From DASWIG01 sp965371445 (lineage in GTDB: Bacteria > Acidobacteriota > Thermoanaerobaculia > Multivoradales > J023), in NCBI GenBank assembly GCA_965371445.1, contig CBDUYN010000121.1, positions 1 through 31,083 of the forward strand: a stretch of DNA of 31,083 nt, given 5' to 3'. This document shows, piece after piece, positions 30,164 to 31,083 of the stretch. The position numbers and the translations under genes are program-made. The notes beneath the pieces are model-generated. The model worked only from the letters and a program-made list of their open reading frames with translations, had not been told where the DNA came from and searched no databases. Position 1 is the stretch's first letter, and each line of letters opens with the position of its first letter.

Positions 30164-30862
30164 CTACTTGTTGTGGCAGGTCAGGCAGAGCCCTGAGGGA
30201 TCGCCGCCCTGGCTGGCCGTCTGCGCCACCCGCAGCAGGTGGGTGCCCCCCACCGCCTCGCCCGGGCTGTCGTGGACGTCGTGGCACGAAGAGCACTGAA
30301 CCTTGCCGTCCTCGAGCACGTCGTCGATCGTCCCGGAGGTGCCCATGGGATCCGTCTTGGGGTTGAGCCCCGGATCCGCGGTCTCGTCGTAGACGATCGA
30401 GAGCGGATGTGTGGACGAAAGGTCCGAGCCCTCGGCCCCGGGAATCGAGGGGATCCGGAAGCCGTCGTCTATGTCCTGGATGAAGACCGTGCCGGGGGTG
30501 CCGACGGTCCTGTCGAACTCGTCGATGCCCACGGTGCCGTCGTGACAGCCGAGGCACATCTTCGCGATCCCGGTGGGCTGGGCGTCCTGGGCGCCGTCCA
30601 GGAAGCTCGAATCGTACATCGTGTAGGCCTGGTCGGACAGGGCGTGGTTCCACAGGAGACCCACGACCCCGTTGTCACGGCCGTGGTCGTGGGGGACGTG
30701 GCAGGTGCGGCAGATCTCGGCGCGGAAGTTCCACGCCGAGTTCGCGAAGTCGTGGGGGCTGCCCGTGATGCCGTTGGCGCTGCCGTTGGCGAGTGCGATC
30801 GGGGCCACCCACACGACCAGGGCCGCTATCATGACGAGGCCTGCGAAAAGACGGAGTTTCAT
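30164..30862 (-). CDS. Secreted tetrahaem c-type cytochrome (first gene of the operon)
   Basis: The 232-residue protein has a signal peptide (cleavage near ALANGS, about 26) and four CXXCH sites at 51, 103, 190 and 226, the last two residues from the C-terminus. Motifs between them (CHVPH, LLWNH, MCLGCHDGT, HPLSIVY, QCSSCHDVHD) are shared with the N-terminal module of the 12-haem protein. Few-haem extracellular cytochromes such as Geobacter OmcE (four haems) polymerise into filaments, and the size and haem count here are compatible. I cannot show polymerisation from sequence. ATG 30862 has a near-perfect AAGGAGG site 7-8 nt upstream, the best in the operon, and a strong hairpin follows the gene. 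Both suggest high expression. Confidence 0.93.
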   Translation of the reverse strand: MKLRLFAGLVMIAALVVWVAPIALANGSANGITGSPHDFANSAWNFRAEICRTCHVPHDHGRDNGVVGLLWNHALSDQAYTMYDSSFLDGAQDAQPTGIAKMCLGCHDGTVGIDEFDRTVGTPGTVFIQDIDDGFRIPSIPGAEGSDLSSTHPLSIVYDETADPGLNPKTDPMGTSGTIDDVLEDGKVQCSSCHDVHDSPGEAVGGTHLLRVAQTASQGGDPSGLCLTCHNK

Positions 30863-30909
30863 GTCTTTACCTCCTTTTTAGTGGTCAAAGATTTTCCTTA
30901 ACGCTTCAA

Positions 30910-30937
30910 TGTTTAGCATACCAACGTCCGGTGACAA
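30910..30937 (-). promoter_or_regulatory. Candidate promoter of the cytochrome operon
   Basis: On the minus strand TTGTCA (30937-30932) and TAAACA (30915-30910) are 16 nt apart, in the only AT-rich stretch of the upstream region, giving a leader of roughly 40 nt. The -35 is good and the -10 is weak. I found no convincing sigma-54 -24/-12 pair here. Confidence 0.3.
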
Positions 30938-30990
30938 AGGGCAAGCGGTGTCTTGCGGGAAGATCCAGCATCTCCACAAGACGGATGTAG

Positions 30991-31010
30991 GGGCGCAAGG
31001 CCTTGCGCCC
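30991..31010. repeat. 20-bp perfect palindrome
   Basis: The 20 bases from 30991 equal their own reverse complement (arms gggcgcaagg / ccttgcgccc). It lies upstream of the cytochrome operon. It resembles dispersed intergenic palindromes more than a regulator site. Only one copy is present in the window. Confidence 0.8.
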
Positions 31011-31064
31011 TCTTCGACCTCTAGGAGCCTAGGAGCCTGTAGGGCATAGCCTCGACCGCTGTCC

Positions 31065-31083
31065 CGGCGGACTTCGTCCGCCG
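31065..31083. repeat. 8-bp inverted repeat at the window edge
   Basis: CGGCGGAC (31065-31072) and GTCCGCCG (31076-31083) flank a TTC loop, forming a perfect hairpin cut off by the window end. What follows is not visible, so it may be a terminator of a gene to the right or part of a longer repeat. Confidence 0.6.

Overview
The window is very GC-rich bacterial DNA with tightly packed, mostly overlapping genes. Gene content (diderm envelope proteins, many multihaem c-type cytochromes, an Uma2-type protein, NHL propellers, a fatty acyl-AMP ligase/ACP locus) fits an environmental Gram-negative lineage such as an Acidobacteriota relative. That placement is an inference from content and style, not from a marker gene.

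Layout. (1) 1-418: a 42-bp tandem repeat and no gene. (2) 419-5998, plus strand: an Uma2-family protein, then an LmbE/PIG-L deacetylase, an S51-like serine hydrolase, an enterochelin-esterase-like hydrolase, an ATP-grasp ligase and a small acidic protein; the last five form a compact metabolic unit of unknown product. (3) 6107-12945: an NtrC-type sigma-54 activator; a cyclic-nucleotide-binding/methyltransferase fusion, a 50-residue pentapeptide-repeat ORF and an acyl carrier protein on the plus strand; facing them a minus-strand operon of a LOG-like protein, a fatty acyl-AMP ligase and an FAD reductase. Together these look like a specialised fatty-acid derivative or lipid-signal locus. (4) 13063-17758: a RapA-like ATPase, seryl-tRNA synthetase whose 3' end overlaps its own substrate gene tRNA-Ser(UGA), and a PBP-like/TonB-C fusion. 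(5) 17983-22457: an accessory stretch with two PIN-domain toxin-antitoxin pairs, a DUF1569 gene, a surface-protein gene without an export signal, a secreted protein, and a duplicated 43-bp fragment of the DUF1569 gene.

(6) 22752-30862, minus strand: the most striking part, a seven-gene operon with extensive stop/start overlaps. In transcription order it encodes a tetrahaem cytochrome, an NHL-propeller lipoprotein, a large predicted outer-membrane beta-barrel, a second NHL protein, a 12-haem cytochrome, a pentahaem lipoprotein cytochrome and a 9-haem cytochrome: about 30 haem sites including two atypical CX3CH sites. The parts (barrel, lipoprotein cytochrome, large secreted cytochromes, propellers) are those expected of a trans-outer-membrane porin-cytochrome conduit for extracellular electron transfer. 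The standalone tetrahaem protein is a paralogue of the first four-haem module of the 12-haem protein, which suggests a polymer/cap or carrier/dock relationship.

Start signals. Several genes that lack a Shine-Dalgarno sequence instead have a TANNNT box 6-9 nt before the ATG, implying leaderless transcripts; others have strong Shine-Dalgarno sites, including TTG starts. Coordinates of starts were chosen from these signals.
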